Shown in pieces: positions 6,724-14,636 of a stretch of 64,000 bases of DNA (the stretch's first letter is position 1; the number at the start of each line of letters is the position of its first letter). Under the pieces are notes generated by a model. It saw nothing but the letters and a program-made list of their open reading frames with translations. It was not told the origin of the DNA and did not search any database. Origin of the DNA: SZUA-430 sp031413635 (GTDB lineage Bacteria; Pseudomonadota; Alphaproteobacteria; Micropepsales; Micropepsaceae); NCBI GenBank assembly GCA_031413635.1, contig JANOFM010000130.1:1-64000 (forward strand), in the 5' to 3' direction. Made by a program: the position numbers and the translations under genes.

Positions 6724-9003
6724 ATGTCCACCAGCGCGACAGACAAGACGCACGGCCAAGTTCTGCCCCACCTGATCGAGCTCGATCGGGATCTCGACCC
6801 GGATTTCACTCTGATCGGGCGTGACATGGAAATCAGGCAAATCGCCGAGGTCCTGACACTGCGCGACAGTCGCAACGTGATGCTCACCGGCCCCACGGGC
6901 GTCGGCAAGACCGCGTTGATCAATGGCATCGAAGAGCGCCGCAGCCGCGCCGACATCTCGCAAGACATTCTGAAACGGCGCTTCTTCCGCCTCGACACGG
7001 AGAGCCTGCTGGCCTGCGACGATCCGGCAAAGATCAATCAGGATTTTCAACGGGTCTGCGACTATCTCGACGACGCGCAGCACAGCGTGCTCGTCATAGA
7101 CAATTTCTCGAATTTCTTGAACGGACTGCAAGCGAAATCGGCGCACGGCGCACTCAACAACCTAATGTCGGCGCTTCACCAGCGAAAGACGCAGTGCATC
7201 ATCGCGCTCAACGACGGCCAGAAAGCGAAAATCGTCGACCAACACTCGGGTTTCAAGGAATTCTTCACGCCCATCGATCTGAAAGAGCCCGACGCCGGCC
7301 AAGTCTTGAGCATCTTGCGCGGCGTTCGCCGTGTCTACGAGACGATGCACGGCATTGTCATCACCGACGAAGCGCTCCAAACCGTCACGGCTTTGACCAC
7401 GAAGTTCAAGGGTTCGTTCGACGACCAAAGCCTGCCGCGCGTGCCTATCCGCCTGCTCGATCTTTCTGCATCCGAATTTCGTGCCGGCATTATGTCGAAG
7501 CCCGAAGAACTCGATCGTATCGAAGATCAGGCGACGAACTTGCGCAACCAAGTCGCGGCGCTCGAACGGTCGAACGGCGAAGACGCGGCGGGGGCGATCA
7601 GGAAACTGAAGGCCGACATCGCCAAGCTCGAAACGCAAGAGCGCGACCTGTCGCGCGACTGGACGAAAAAAACCGACGGAGTAAAAGAACTCCTGAACAA
7701 AAAGCGCGGCTACGCCTCCGAACTGCAATCGCTCGAAGCCGAAAACGAAGATGCCCTGAAGAAAGGCAAAGCCAGCGAACTGATCAAACAGAACGATCAG
7801 TTGATCGACAAATACCGAACCGCCTTGGCCGAGATCAATCGGCAACTCGCAGCTATCAACGCCGGTATGCCGCAAGATCACCGCTTGACGGCCGAGCACG
7901 TGCGAAAAACCTTCAGCAAGCGGACCGGCATCCCCGTCGCCACTTTGGGCGAAAGCGAACTGGAACGCGTCATCAAGCTCGAAGAGGCGCTGAAGGAGCG
8001 CATCTACGGACAAGAGCGCGCCATTGCGTCGATTGCTGCCGCGGCAAAGAATGCCGCCGCGGGCCTCAAAGACCCCCACAGTCCAGCCGGCGCATACTTT
8101 TTCATTGGCCCGTCCGGCGTCGGCAAGACCGAACTCGCCCGGGCGCTCGCTGCCTACACAGACGGCAAGGCGGACGCCGAACCCATCCGCCTCGACATGT
8201 CGGAGTACGGCGAAAAGCATACGGTGTCGAAAATCATGGGTGCCCCGCCGGGATATGCGGGCTACGAGGAAGGCGGCGTCCTCGCCAACGAAGTGCGGAA
8301 AAAGCCGAATTCGATCGTGTTGTTCGACGAAATCGAAAAAGCGCACCCTGAAGTCTTCAACATCCTGTTGCAAATTCTGAGTGCCGGCCGCTTGACCGAC
8401 GGCAAGGGCCGCCTCATCGACTTCAGCCAGTGCACGATTATTGCAACGTCGAATGTGGGCTCGCGCCATTTCGTCGACGAAACGCTGAGTTATGAAGACG
8501 CGGTGACCAAAGCACACGCTGAGGTCAAAGCCTTCTTCCGGCCAGAGCTTTTGGGGCGCTTTACGGACATCCAGTTTTTCAAGCGGCTCGACGCGAATTT
8601 GCTGTTCAAAGTCGCCCAAAAAAACCTGACCGCGGTCAACAAGATGCTCGCGAGCAAGGACGTCACCGCCGAGATCGCCGACGGCCAATTGCGCGACGCG
8701 GTCGAGCGCGTGATGAACCCCAGATACGGCGCCAGGCCGATCAACAACCTGTTCTCCAAATTCATCAAAAAGCTCGTTAGCGAATTGGTGCTTGAGGAAG
8801 AACTGCGCCGCCTAAAAAGCGCAGGCAATGGCGCGAAACCCAAGGCCGAGCACGGCGGCAAGGTCATCATCGAATTCGACAAGAAGTCCGACGAATTCTC
8901 AGCCACCTTCAAGCCGGCGGGCAGCGGCATCCCCTTCGGCGCCCAATCGCCTACCCGCAAGTCCATGAAGCTCGACTCGCTCGACCTGAATACAGCCGAC
9001 TAG
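6724..9003 (+). CDS. ClpB/Hsp100-like AAA+ ATPase without N-domain, first ATPase domain degenerate
   Basis: A 759-residue double-AAA+ protein. Domain 1 has a good Walker A (GPTGVGKT, about 56-63), but Walker B reads VLVIDN (about 122-127) where ClpB has a catalytic glutamate. The arginine fingers that follow the sensor region in ClpB are replaced (GFKEFF), and the pore-loop tyrosine is missing. A coiled middle region spans about 265-380. Domain 2 is complete: GPSGVGKT (462-469), pore loop GYAGYEEGG (510-518), Walker B LFDEIEKAHP, sensor 1 TSN (575-577), sensor 2 GARPI. There is no Clp N-domain and no IGF/IGL loop, so partnership with ClpP is unlikely. It should be an unfoldase or disaggregase driven by ring 2. 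It is flanked in one operon by a coiled-coil protein and a membrane protein. Confidence 0.9.
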   Translation: MSTSATDKTHGQVLPHLIELDRDLDPDFTLIGRDMEIRQIAEVLTLRDSRNVMLTGPTGVGKTALINGIEERRSRADISQDILKRRFFRLDTESLLACDDPAKINQDFQRVCDYLDDAQHSVLVIDNFSNFLNGLQAKSAHGALNNLMSALHQRKTQCIIALNDGQKAKIVDQHSGFKEFFTPIDLKEPDAGQVLSILRGVRRVYETMHGIVITDEALQTVTALTTKFKGSFDDQSLPRVPIRLLDLSASEFRAGIMSKPEELDRIEDQATNLRNQVAALERSNGEDAAGAIRKLKADIAKLETQERDLSRDWTKKTDGVKELLNKKRGYASELQSLEAENEDALKKGKASELIKQNDQLIDKYRTALAEINRQLAAINAGMPQDHRLTAEHVRKTFSKRTGIPVATLGESELERVIKLEEALKERIYGQERAIASIAAAAKNAAAGLKDPHSPAGAYFFIGPSGVGKTELARALAAYTDGKADAEPIRLDMSEYGEKHTVSKIMGAPPGYAGYEEGGVLANEVRKKPNSIVLFDEIEKAHPEVFNILLQILSAGRLTDGKGRLIDFSQCTIIATSNVGSRHFVDETLSYEDAVTKAHAEVKAFFRPELLGRFTDIQFFKRLDANLLFKVAQKNLTAVNKMLASKDVTAEIADGQLRDAVERVMNPRYGARPINNLFSKFIKKLVSELVLEEELRRLKSAGNGAKPKAEHGGKVIIEFDKKSDEFSATFKPAGSGIPFGAQSPTRKSMKLDSLDLNTAD

Positions 9004-9013
9004 ACGTACGACC

Positions 9014-9877
9014 GTGAGCGACAGCAACAAACCCTCGGACGACGACCCGCAAAAGCGGCGAATCCTAAGGCCCGGCGACAGTCCCCAAAGCCTTTCCGAC
9101 AATCCCGACGACCGCGCCGAGACCCACGCGCACGCCGCCCGGAAAATTCTTGAGGAGCAAGAGCGCAAGCGCCGCGAGGATGAGGAGCGCAAACTGGGTT
9201 GGCATGGTCGTTTATGGCGGCGGCTCAAGGCCTTCTTCGAGAAACGTGTTACGCCCCGCCTCGTCGTCGCCAACGACATCTTCGCCGACAAGTTTCCCCG
9301 CGCCGCAAAACTTGTCGGCGCCGGTGTTTACTTCACCGCAAAAATTTGGATGAACGCGATATGGCCGTTCATCGATCGCATATCGCATCGCACGGACAAG
9401 AAGGGCGAGCGGCGCCTTTCCTTTATGGGCAAGACCCTTATCGCCGCGGCGCTCTTCGTCGCCGCATGGCCGATGTTCAAGATTTACTATGTGTTGGGCA
9501 CCACCCGCGAGTTCCACAACGTCCAGATCACCTTCAAACAGATCATCTCCCACGATCGCTATCTCGTGTTCGGTGATTACGTTCACGAAGGCACCGACAC
9601 AGCCGACAACATGGCCTTCAACGTCACCGACAGCTGGGTCTATTGGAACTGGACCCCCGACCTGATGTTCGCCCAAGTCCCTGTCGTCGGAAAATGTAGC
9701 TTCAGAACCTACGGCTGGTACGTCCGCGTCCCCCGCTTCGTGCCGTTCGTCGGACGAACGTTGCTCGTCGAACCGGTCATCATCTCCGCGAAGTGCCAAG
9801 GCCTCGACGATCTGCCGACAGGACCGGGGCCGGCAATGCCTCCACCCACCGCGACGTCAGCGCCGAATACGGATTGA
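9014..9877 (+). CDS. Basic single-pass membrane protein, third gene of the Clp-like operon
   Basis: The 287-residue protein starts at a GTG 10 bases after the ATPase stop. Residues 1-70 are highly charged and probably helical (KILEEQERKRREDEER). A membrane helix lies at about 136-158 (TLIAAALFVAAWPMFKIYYVL). The remaining 130 residues are beta-rich and aromatic (ITFKQIISHDRYLVFGDYVHEG, SWVYWNWTPD, YGWYVRVPRFVPF), probably periplasmic, with a proline-rich tail. The last part faintly recalls DUF1523 proteins, which I cannot confirm. Its position suggests it anchors the ATPase at the inner membrane. Its final 98 bases overlap the convergent M23 peptidase gene. Confidence 0.7.
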   Translation: MSDSNKPSDDDPQKRRILRPGDSPQSLSDNPDDRAETHAHAARKILEEQERKRREDEERKLGWHGRLWRRLKAFFEKRVTPRLVVANDIFADKFPRAAKLVGAGVYFTAKIWMNAIWPFIDRISHRTDKKGERRLSFMGKTLIAAALFVAAWPMFKIYYVLGTTREFHNVQITFKQIISHDRYLVFGDYVHEGTDTADNMAFNVTDSWVYWNWTPDLMFAQVPVVGKCSFRTYGWYVRVPRFVPFVGRTLLVEPVIISAKCQGLDDLPTGPGPAMPPPTATSAPNTD

Positions 9878-10391
9878 GCGACGCTCCGCGCCACCACTGC
9901 TTCTCGCGGTTCGCTTGGTGGATCTCGAAGTGGAGATGAGGCGTCTTCGCGTTGCCCGTGGTGCCGACATAACCCAGCACCTGACCCTTCATCACCGCCT
10001 CGCCCGCCTTCAGGCGGGTCGCATATGCCTTGAGATGGGCGTAGAGGAAAATCAGCCGCCCGCTCGCGTCGAGCTGATAGAGGGTGGTGCCGCCGAGCCT
10101 GCTGCTATGCAATTTGACGATCGTCCCGCTGGCCGCGGCGCGCACCGGCGTGCCCAAGGGCGCGCCGATGTCGATCCCCTCGTGCAGCCGCCCGCCCGAA
10201 CGCGGCGCGCCCCAACTGTCGACCAACTGGTCCGCCCGCACGCCCGCGACGGGCACGATCAGCGCCGCCTCGGCCAACGCCGAGAGTGCCGCCAGCCGCT
10301 CGCCGCGGATCACCGAGGCCAGCCAATTGGCCTCCACCAGCAAGACGAGAAGAACAAACGTCCGCAGTGCGACTTGGAGTTCGAGAGACAT
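9780..10391 (-). CDS. M23 family metallopeptidase (LytM-type peptidoglycan endopeptidase)
   Basis: This 203-residue protein has an N-terminal membrane or signal segment (LRTFVLLVLLVEANWLA) and one M23 domain. Zinc ligands are visible as the histidine and aspartate of LHEGIDIGAP and the HLHFEIH motif, and the intervening histidine of LYAHL is also present. M23 enzymes cleave peptide cross-bridges in the cell wall; some are inactive activators, but here all ligands are present. It overlaps the end of the convergent membrane-protein gene by 98 bases. This is unusually long for two genuine genes, but both products are well formed there. Confidence 0.9.
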   Translation of the reverse strand: MSLELQVALRTFVLLVLLVEANWLASVIRGERLAALSALAEAALIVPVAGVRADQLVDSWGAPRSGGRLHEGIDIGAPLGTPVRAAASGTIVKLHSSRLGGTTLYQLDASGRLIFLYAHLKAYATRLKAGEAVMKGQVLGYVGTTGNAKTPHLHFEIHQANREKQWWRGASLNPYSALTSRWVEALPAPVLSADRRGLGTSRR

Positions 10392-10705
10392 GACGGACGA
10401 AAACTATCACGCGCCCACCGCGAACGGAATTCGAACGCGCTGTCTCAACTTCGGGTTGGCCGAATCGCGTGTGCAATCGCTTACCCCTGCACGTGAACAA
10501 ATTGAAAAGCGCAACGATGCGGATTCTTTTTGCGAACCACCTGTGGGCTCTTGACCACAGGTCTGGGGGAAAGCAAGGCTACTCTCGAAAGCGCACGGTT
10601 CCGAACCCGTCATCCGGCGGCATGATGGGTTCCGTGATTCGTGCGCAGGCGAAGGGGGGATCGCTTCCAGACACTTGCGAGACGTTGCGTGTGGAGGTTG
10701 TGCGC
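10392..10705. other. Gene-free stretch between M23 peptidase and sulfotransferase genes
   Basis: This 314-base divergent region should contain promoters for both neighbours. The only clear structure is a perfect 7-base inverted repeat, CCTGTGG at 10540-10546 and CCACAGG at 10555-10561, with an 8-base loop and no T run, so it is not a standard terminator. I could not pick a confident -35/-10 pair. The sulfotransferase frame remains open through part of this region, up to 10469, but without a ribosome site. Confidence 0.4.
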
Positions 10706-12529
10706 ATGAGCAAAAAGCCCGACAGGTCCGTAGCCCTGCGCACCGCCATTCTTGTCCTTGGCATGCATCGCAGCGGAACCTCGGCCCTGGCACGGCTGAC
10801 CAACTTCCTGGGCGCAGCACTGCCTCGCCATTTGATCCCTGCCGACCCTTCGAATCCGCGCGGACATTGGGAATCCAAGCCGCTTGTCGACCTGCACGAT
10901 CAGCTTCTGGGGGCGATCGACTCCTCCTGGGACGATTGGCGTGCCCCTCCGGCGCGGTGGAAGGAAAGTGACGGCGCATCGCGGATGGCAGGAACCATTC
11001 GCCTGACCATCGACGAAGAATACGGCAACGCACCGATGTTCGTGCTGAAAGACCCGCGCATCTGCCGCACGTTGCCCTATTGGATGTCGATCCTGGAAAA
11101 ATCGGGCGTCCGAAGCGCGCCGCTCATCATCGTGCGAAACCCGCTTGAGGTGGCTGAATCGCTCCGCGAGCGCGACGGCATATCGTTCGAAAAGGCGATG
11201 CTCCTCTGGCTGCGCCACAATTTGGACGCCGAATATGAAACCCGCCATTTGCAGCGCAACATCGTCACCTTCGACGCGCTTCTGGAAGACTGGAAACTGC
11301 TCGCCGTCCAATCGGCCGCCCGCATGGGTGTGACTTGGACGCGCCAGCCGCCGATGCAAGATGTGCGCGAATTCCTCGACAGCGAACTCCACAATCACCG
11401 CTCGACCCAAGCCGAACTCGAAGCCCACACAGAAGTGCCCTACTGGGTCAAAACCGCTTATCGTGCGCTGACGCTTCTGTGCGACGAACCGAAAAGCGCG
11501 GAACCCAAACGCGAGCTCGACCGGATACGTACCGCCTTCGCCGAAAGCGCAAAGATCTTCGGTGGCGTCGCCTTCGCCCAAACCGATGCACTGAAGCAGG
11601 CAGCGATCGACGTCGCCAACGCCGACGAACGGGCGAACCTGCGGGTCGCAAGCGAACGCCAGAAACTGACCGCGCGCACGCGCGAACTCGAGTTGGAACT
11701 AGGCACCGCGGCCGCACGCGCGACCGAATACGAGATCGTAAGCCGCGACTTCGAGACCGCGCTGAACCTTTCAAGAGCCGAAGCGAAAGAGCTGGTCGGC
11801 GCCGACATCCGCGCCGCCGCCCTGACCAAGGAAGTTGAAGCCCTGCGTCGCATCACCGCCGACGCCGCCGAATTGAAAGCACTGGCCAAGCACTTGAGCG
11901 AGCGTACCGAGTGGATCGAAAAAGAACTCAAGTCTCAGCACACCAAGAGCGAAAAGATGAAGACCGAGCTTCAAGACGCCCGGGCAAAATCGATCGCCCT
12001 ATCGACCGAACTCCAGACCGCACTGTCGAATGCCATGGCGCTTACCAAAAACGCCAATCTGCATGAGACCCAGGCGATGAAAGCCCAAACGGCGCTCGCC
12101 GCGGCTCAAGACCGCATTGCCGAGCTTGAGGCCGATGACCGCAGAGCCCAGACCGAAATCTCCGAATTACGAGCCGAACTTGCGGAATCTTGGGCGATTT
12201 CCGACGAGATCGATCGCGCATCGCAAAAGAACGTGCCCGTCATGCGCGTCGTCCCGGCATCGAACGTTGCACACCCCGAGATAGGCTCAAAGTCGAGCGG
12301 CGTCGCCATCCGCGACCCGGATACGCGGACGAAACGCGTCGAAGACGACTTGCGATTCGAGCGTGTCCACGTCCAGCAACTCGAACGCCGCCTGTCCACT
12401 TGGATGGGACTGGCGAGCGCCGCATTGCGTAAAATCACCCGCTTCGGCGGCGCGCCAAAGCAGACGTCGCGCCCGCGGCACGACCGCCGCCACCGCTCCG
12501 CCATGCCTCCGGCGGCCTCACGGACATAA
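10706..12529 (+). CDS. Sulfotransferase domain fused to a long coiled coil
   Basis: Residues 1-260 of this 607-residue protein form a sulfotransferase-type P-loop domain. The PAPS 5'-phosphosulfate loop is LGMHRSGTSAL (about 18-28) and the 3'-phosphate site is IIVRNPLEVAESL. Residues from about 270 to 500 are a nearly unbroken coiled coil rich in glutamate, alanine and lysine, and the tail is very basic. Such fusions are seen among enzymes that modify surface polysaccharides, where the coil may tie the enzyme to a complex. No glycosyltransferase genes lie nearby. The start at 10706 has a GGAGG site 8 bases upstream; the frame extends further up without one. The acceptor substrate is unknown. 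Confidence 0.8.
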   Translation: MSKKPDRSVALRTAILVLGMHRSGTSALARLTNFLGAALPRHLIPADPSNPRGHWESKPLVDLHDQLLGAIDSSWDDWRAPPARWKESDGASRMAGTIRLTIDEEYGNAPMFVLKDPRICRTLPYWMSILEKSGVRSAPLIIVRNPLEVAESLRERDGISFEKAMLLWLRHNLDAEYETRHLQRNIVTFDALLEDWKLLAVQSAARMGVTWTRQPPMQDVREFLDSELHNHRSTQAELEAHTEVPYWVKTAYRALTLLCDEPKSAEPKRELDRIRTAFAESAKIFGGVAFAQTDALKQAAIDVANADERANLRVASERQKLTARTRELELELGTAAARATEYEIVSRDFETALNLSRAEAKELVGADIRAAALTKEVEALRRITADAAELKALAKHLSERTEWIEKELKSQHTKSEKMKTELQDARAKSIALSTELQTALSNAMALTKNANLHETQAMKAQTALAAAQDRIAELEADDRRAQTEISELRAELAESWAISDEIDRASQKNVPVMRVVPASNVAHPEIGSKSSGVAIRDPDTRTKRVEDDLRFERVHVQQLERRLSTWMGLASAALRKITRFGGAPKQTSRPRHDRRHRSAMPPAASRT

Positions 12530-12547
12530 GCGCCATCGCGAAATATC

Positions 12548-12615
12548 GCCGCGAATTTTCGGAAAAGTTTTCGGTCAATTGCCTGCGAAAAATCGCCTTC
12601 GTTCAAATTCGCGGC
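12548..12615. repeat. Long inverted repeat with nested hairpins
   Basis: A perfect 11-base inverted repeat (GCCGCGAATTT at 12548-12558, AAATTCGCGGC at 12605-12615) encloses 46 bases. Within these lies a smaller fold, GAAAA-G-TTTTC. It lies just after the sulfotransferase stop and before a 54-residue membrane protein gene. It may end the upstream transcript or be a structured leader. There is no long T run, so the terminator reading is uncertain. Confidence 0.45.
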
Positions 12616-12701
12616 GCGCGATTTATCACTCCTTTATGTGAGGCCGTCACACTTCGCGAAGTCGGGTGTTGATCGCCGGCGCAAAGGAAAGGAGGCCCGC
12701 C

Positions 12702-12866
12702 ATGTTTACAAGCGAAATTGTTGCGTATCTCTGGCATCTGTGGGTCGATCTCTTCGGCGGACTGGGCTTGCCGTGGAGCAAACAGGTGACCGCCGGCATC
12801 GCGCTTGCCGCGGTGTTTTATTTGGTCGGTTGGTGCTTCAAATTCCTAAACAAGTCCCAGAACTGA
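12702..12866 (+). CDS. Small single-pass membrane protein (54 aa)
   Basis: The 54-residue product has an amphipathic N-terminus rich in tryptophan (YLWHLWVDLFGG) and one membrane helix (TAGIALAAVFYLVGWCFKFL). The ribosome site is strong (AAAGGAGG) and sets the ATG at 12702, although the same frame opens at 12666. It ends 4 bases before the convergent M48 peptidase gene. I do not recognise it. Confidence 0.65.
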   Translation: MFTSEIVAYLWHLWVDLFGGLGLPWSKQVTAGIALAAVFYLVGWCFKFLNKSQN

Positions 12867-12870
12867 ATCT

Positions 12871-13938
12871 CTAGGCGGCACCGCCGGGTATTGAGCCCCA
12901 AGGCCCGCCGCCCTCGGCCGGCGCCGAGGCGGATAACCGATCGAGCTTTCCGGGGTCGCGCCCGCCCGCGACGGCGATCAGCTTGTCGACCCGCCGCTGA
13001 ACGCTGGGATGCGTCGAGAACAAATCGGCGATCGAGTTCTTCTGGTTCTCGATGCACATTTCCATGATGCCGGACGGCACTGTGGGCATTTCGGCGCGGC
13101 CTTCGATCTTGCGCAGAGCGCGGATCATGGCGTCGGGATTCTTGGTCAATTCCGCCGCCCCCGCGTCGGCCAAATACTCGCGCGACCGCGACAGGGCAAA
13201 GCGGATCACCAGCGACAGGAACCATGCGATCGCAATCAACGCCAACGCGACGACGATTGCCGCAGCGCCACCGCCTTTCTTGCCGCTGCCTGACGACGAC
13301 CCGCCCGACCGCCAGCGCGTACCGCTCATCGAACCGCGGAAAAACCCTCGAAACGCCAATTCGCCCGCCAGCGTAATCACGCCAGCAATCACGACGGCCA
13401 CCACCATCAACCGCACGTCGCCGTTGCGAATGTGCGTCAACTCATGCGCCAGAACCGCCTCAAGCTCGGGATCGTCGAGCGCGTTCATCAGCCCACGCGT
13501 CACCGCGACCTTGTATTGCTTCTCGTGCATGCCCGACGCATAGGCGTTCAGAATGTCGGTCTCCATGATCTGCAGACGCGGCATAGTGATCCCGCGCGAG
13601 ATGCAGAGATTTTCAAGCAGGTTGTAAAGACGGGGTTCTTCCTCGCGCGTAACATCTTTCGCGCCGGTCGAACGGTCGATCATCCGCTGATGAAAAGTAT
13701 AGCCGATGAAGGCCCAAGCTCCCGTAGCCAACGTCGCCCACGGCAGCAACCACAGAAACTGGCTCCACGTTTCGTCGAGAATAACGTCGAGCGGTTCTTC
13801 GCCGATGGCAAAGCCATTGAAGGCCAAAACAAACGCGAACACGAGAATGTAGACCAGCAGGAACAACCCGCCGATCAAAACAACCGACCGCGTCCGGTTC
13901 GTCCGGATGTGGGAATAAAGCCCGTATGCCTCGCCCAT
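12871..13938 (-). CDS. M48 family membrane metallopeptidase (HtpX-like)
   Basis: This 355-residue protein has two N-terminal membrane helices (about 18-40 and 60-80). The zinc motif HELTH lies at about 165-169, two further hydrophobic segments follow, and the third zinc ligand is in SREYLADAGA. That layout matches HtpX/M48B proteases, which degrade damaged inner-membrane proteins from the cytoplasmic side. A glycine/serine-rich insert (about 205-225) separates the last two helices. The LemA gene is 28 bases upstream on the same strand, a pairing seen in many bacteria, so the two are probably an operon. It is longer than E. coli HtpX (293) and is better called HtpX-like. Confidence 0.9.
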   Translation of the reverse strand: MGEAYGLYSHIRTNRTRSVVLIGGLFLLVYILVFAFVLAFNGFAIGEEPLDVILDETWSQFLWLLPWATLATGAWAFIGYTFHQRMIDRSTGAKDVTREEEPRLYNLLENLCISRGITMPRLQIMETDILNAYASGMHEKQYKVAVTRGLMNALDDPELEAVLAHELTHIRNGDVRLMVVAVVIAGVITLAGELAFRGFFRGSMSGTRWRSGGSSSGSGKKGGGAAAIVVALALIAIAWFLSLVIRFALSRSREYLADAGAAELTKNPDAMIRALRKIEGRAEMPTVPSGIMEMCIENQKNSIADLFSTHPSVQRRVDKLIAVAGGRDPGKLDRLSASAPAEGGGPWGSIPGGAA

Positions 13939-13966
13939 CGAGCCTACCCCTTCGCGGGTGACGGCC

Positions 13967-14536
13967 CTAGAATTTCACTTGCGGAGCGGTGTCCAGCGTC
14001 TTGCGCTGATCGTCGCCGACATCGAAGAACTCGCGATTGATAAAGCCCATCGCACGCGCAAATAGCATGGCCGGAAACGCCTCGACCGCAGCGTTGAACT
14101 CGGACACCGCGCTGTTGAAGAAGCGCCGCGCCGCCGAGAGTTTGTTTTCGACGTCGCTCAAATCGCGCTGCAACTGCTGAAAATTCGCACTGGCCTTGAG
14201 ATCCGGATAGGCCTCGGACAAGGCGAACAACTGCCTGAGCGCGCCCGATAACATATTCTCGGCCTGCGCCTGCGCCGCCGGACCGTGGGCACCCAAAGCC
14301 GCATTGCGCGCCTGCACCACCGCATCGAGCGTCGTCTTCTCGTGGCTCGCGTACCCCTTCACGGTCTCGACCAAATTTGGGATCAGATCGTGGCGCTGCT
14401 TCAACTGAACGTCGATATCGGCGAACGACTGGTTACAACGCTGCCGCATCGCGACCAGGCCGTTATAGATCGAAATGACCCAAACGATCAGAAGCGCGAT
14501 CAGCCCCAAGAAAATCCAAAAGCCATATCCGTCCAT
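13967..14536 (-). CDS. lemA: LemA family protein
   Basis: A 189-residue protein with one N-terminal membrane helix (FWIFLGLIALLIVWVISIYN) followed by the LemA helical bundle. Diagnostic segments are YNGLVAMRQR, ADIDVQLKQRHDLIPNLVETV, YPDLKAS, LSDVENKLSAARRFFN and VSEFNAAVEAFP. LemA proteins are envelope proteins of unclear function, often next to M48 peptidases or TPM proteins, as here. The start is ATG 14536 with GGAG upstream; the GTG immediately before it is less likely. Confidence 0.93.
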   Translation of the reverse strand: MDGYGFWIFLGLIALLIVWVISIYNGLVAMRQRCNQSFADIDVQLKQRHDLIPNLVETVKGYASHEKTTLDAVVQARNAALGAHGPAAQAQAENMLSGALRQLFALSEAYPDLKASANFQQLQRDLSDVENKLSAARRFFNSAVSEFNAAVEAFPAMLFARAMGFINREFFDVGDDQRKTLDTAPQVKF

Positions 14537-14636
14537 CACTCAGATCTCCTGCCGATTCGGGGCACGCGCGCCACTATACACATGCGGTCGCGGCGTTATT
14601 AGATGGGTACCCCCGAACCGGCAAGCAAGCCCACCA

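Noticed and set aside
6724..9003. ClpA-type subunit of a ClpAP protease
   Set aside because: No IGF/IGL ClpP-binding loop and no clpP or clpS nearby. The middle coiled coil is ClpB-like.
6724..9003. ClpV of a type VI secretion system
   Set aside because: No other type VI genes (sheath, baseplate, Hcp) occur in the window.
10540..10561. Rho-independent terminator before the sulfotransferase gene
   Set aside because: The stem is perfect but no T run follows on either strand.
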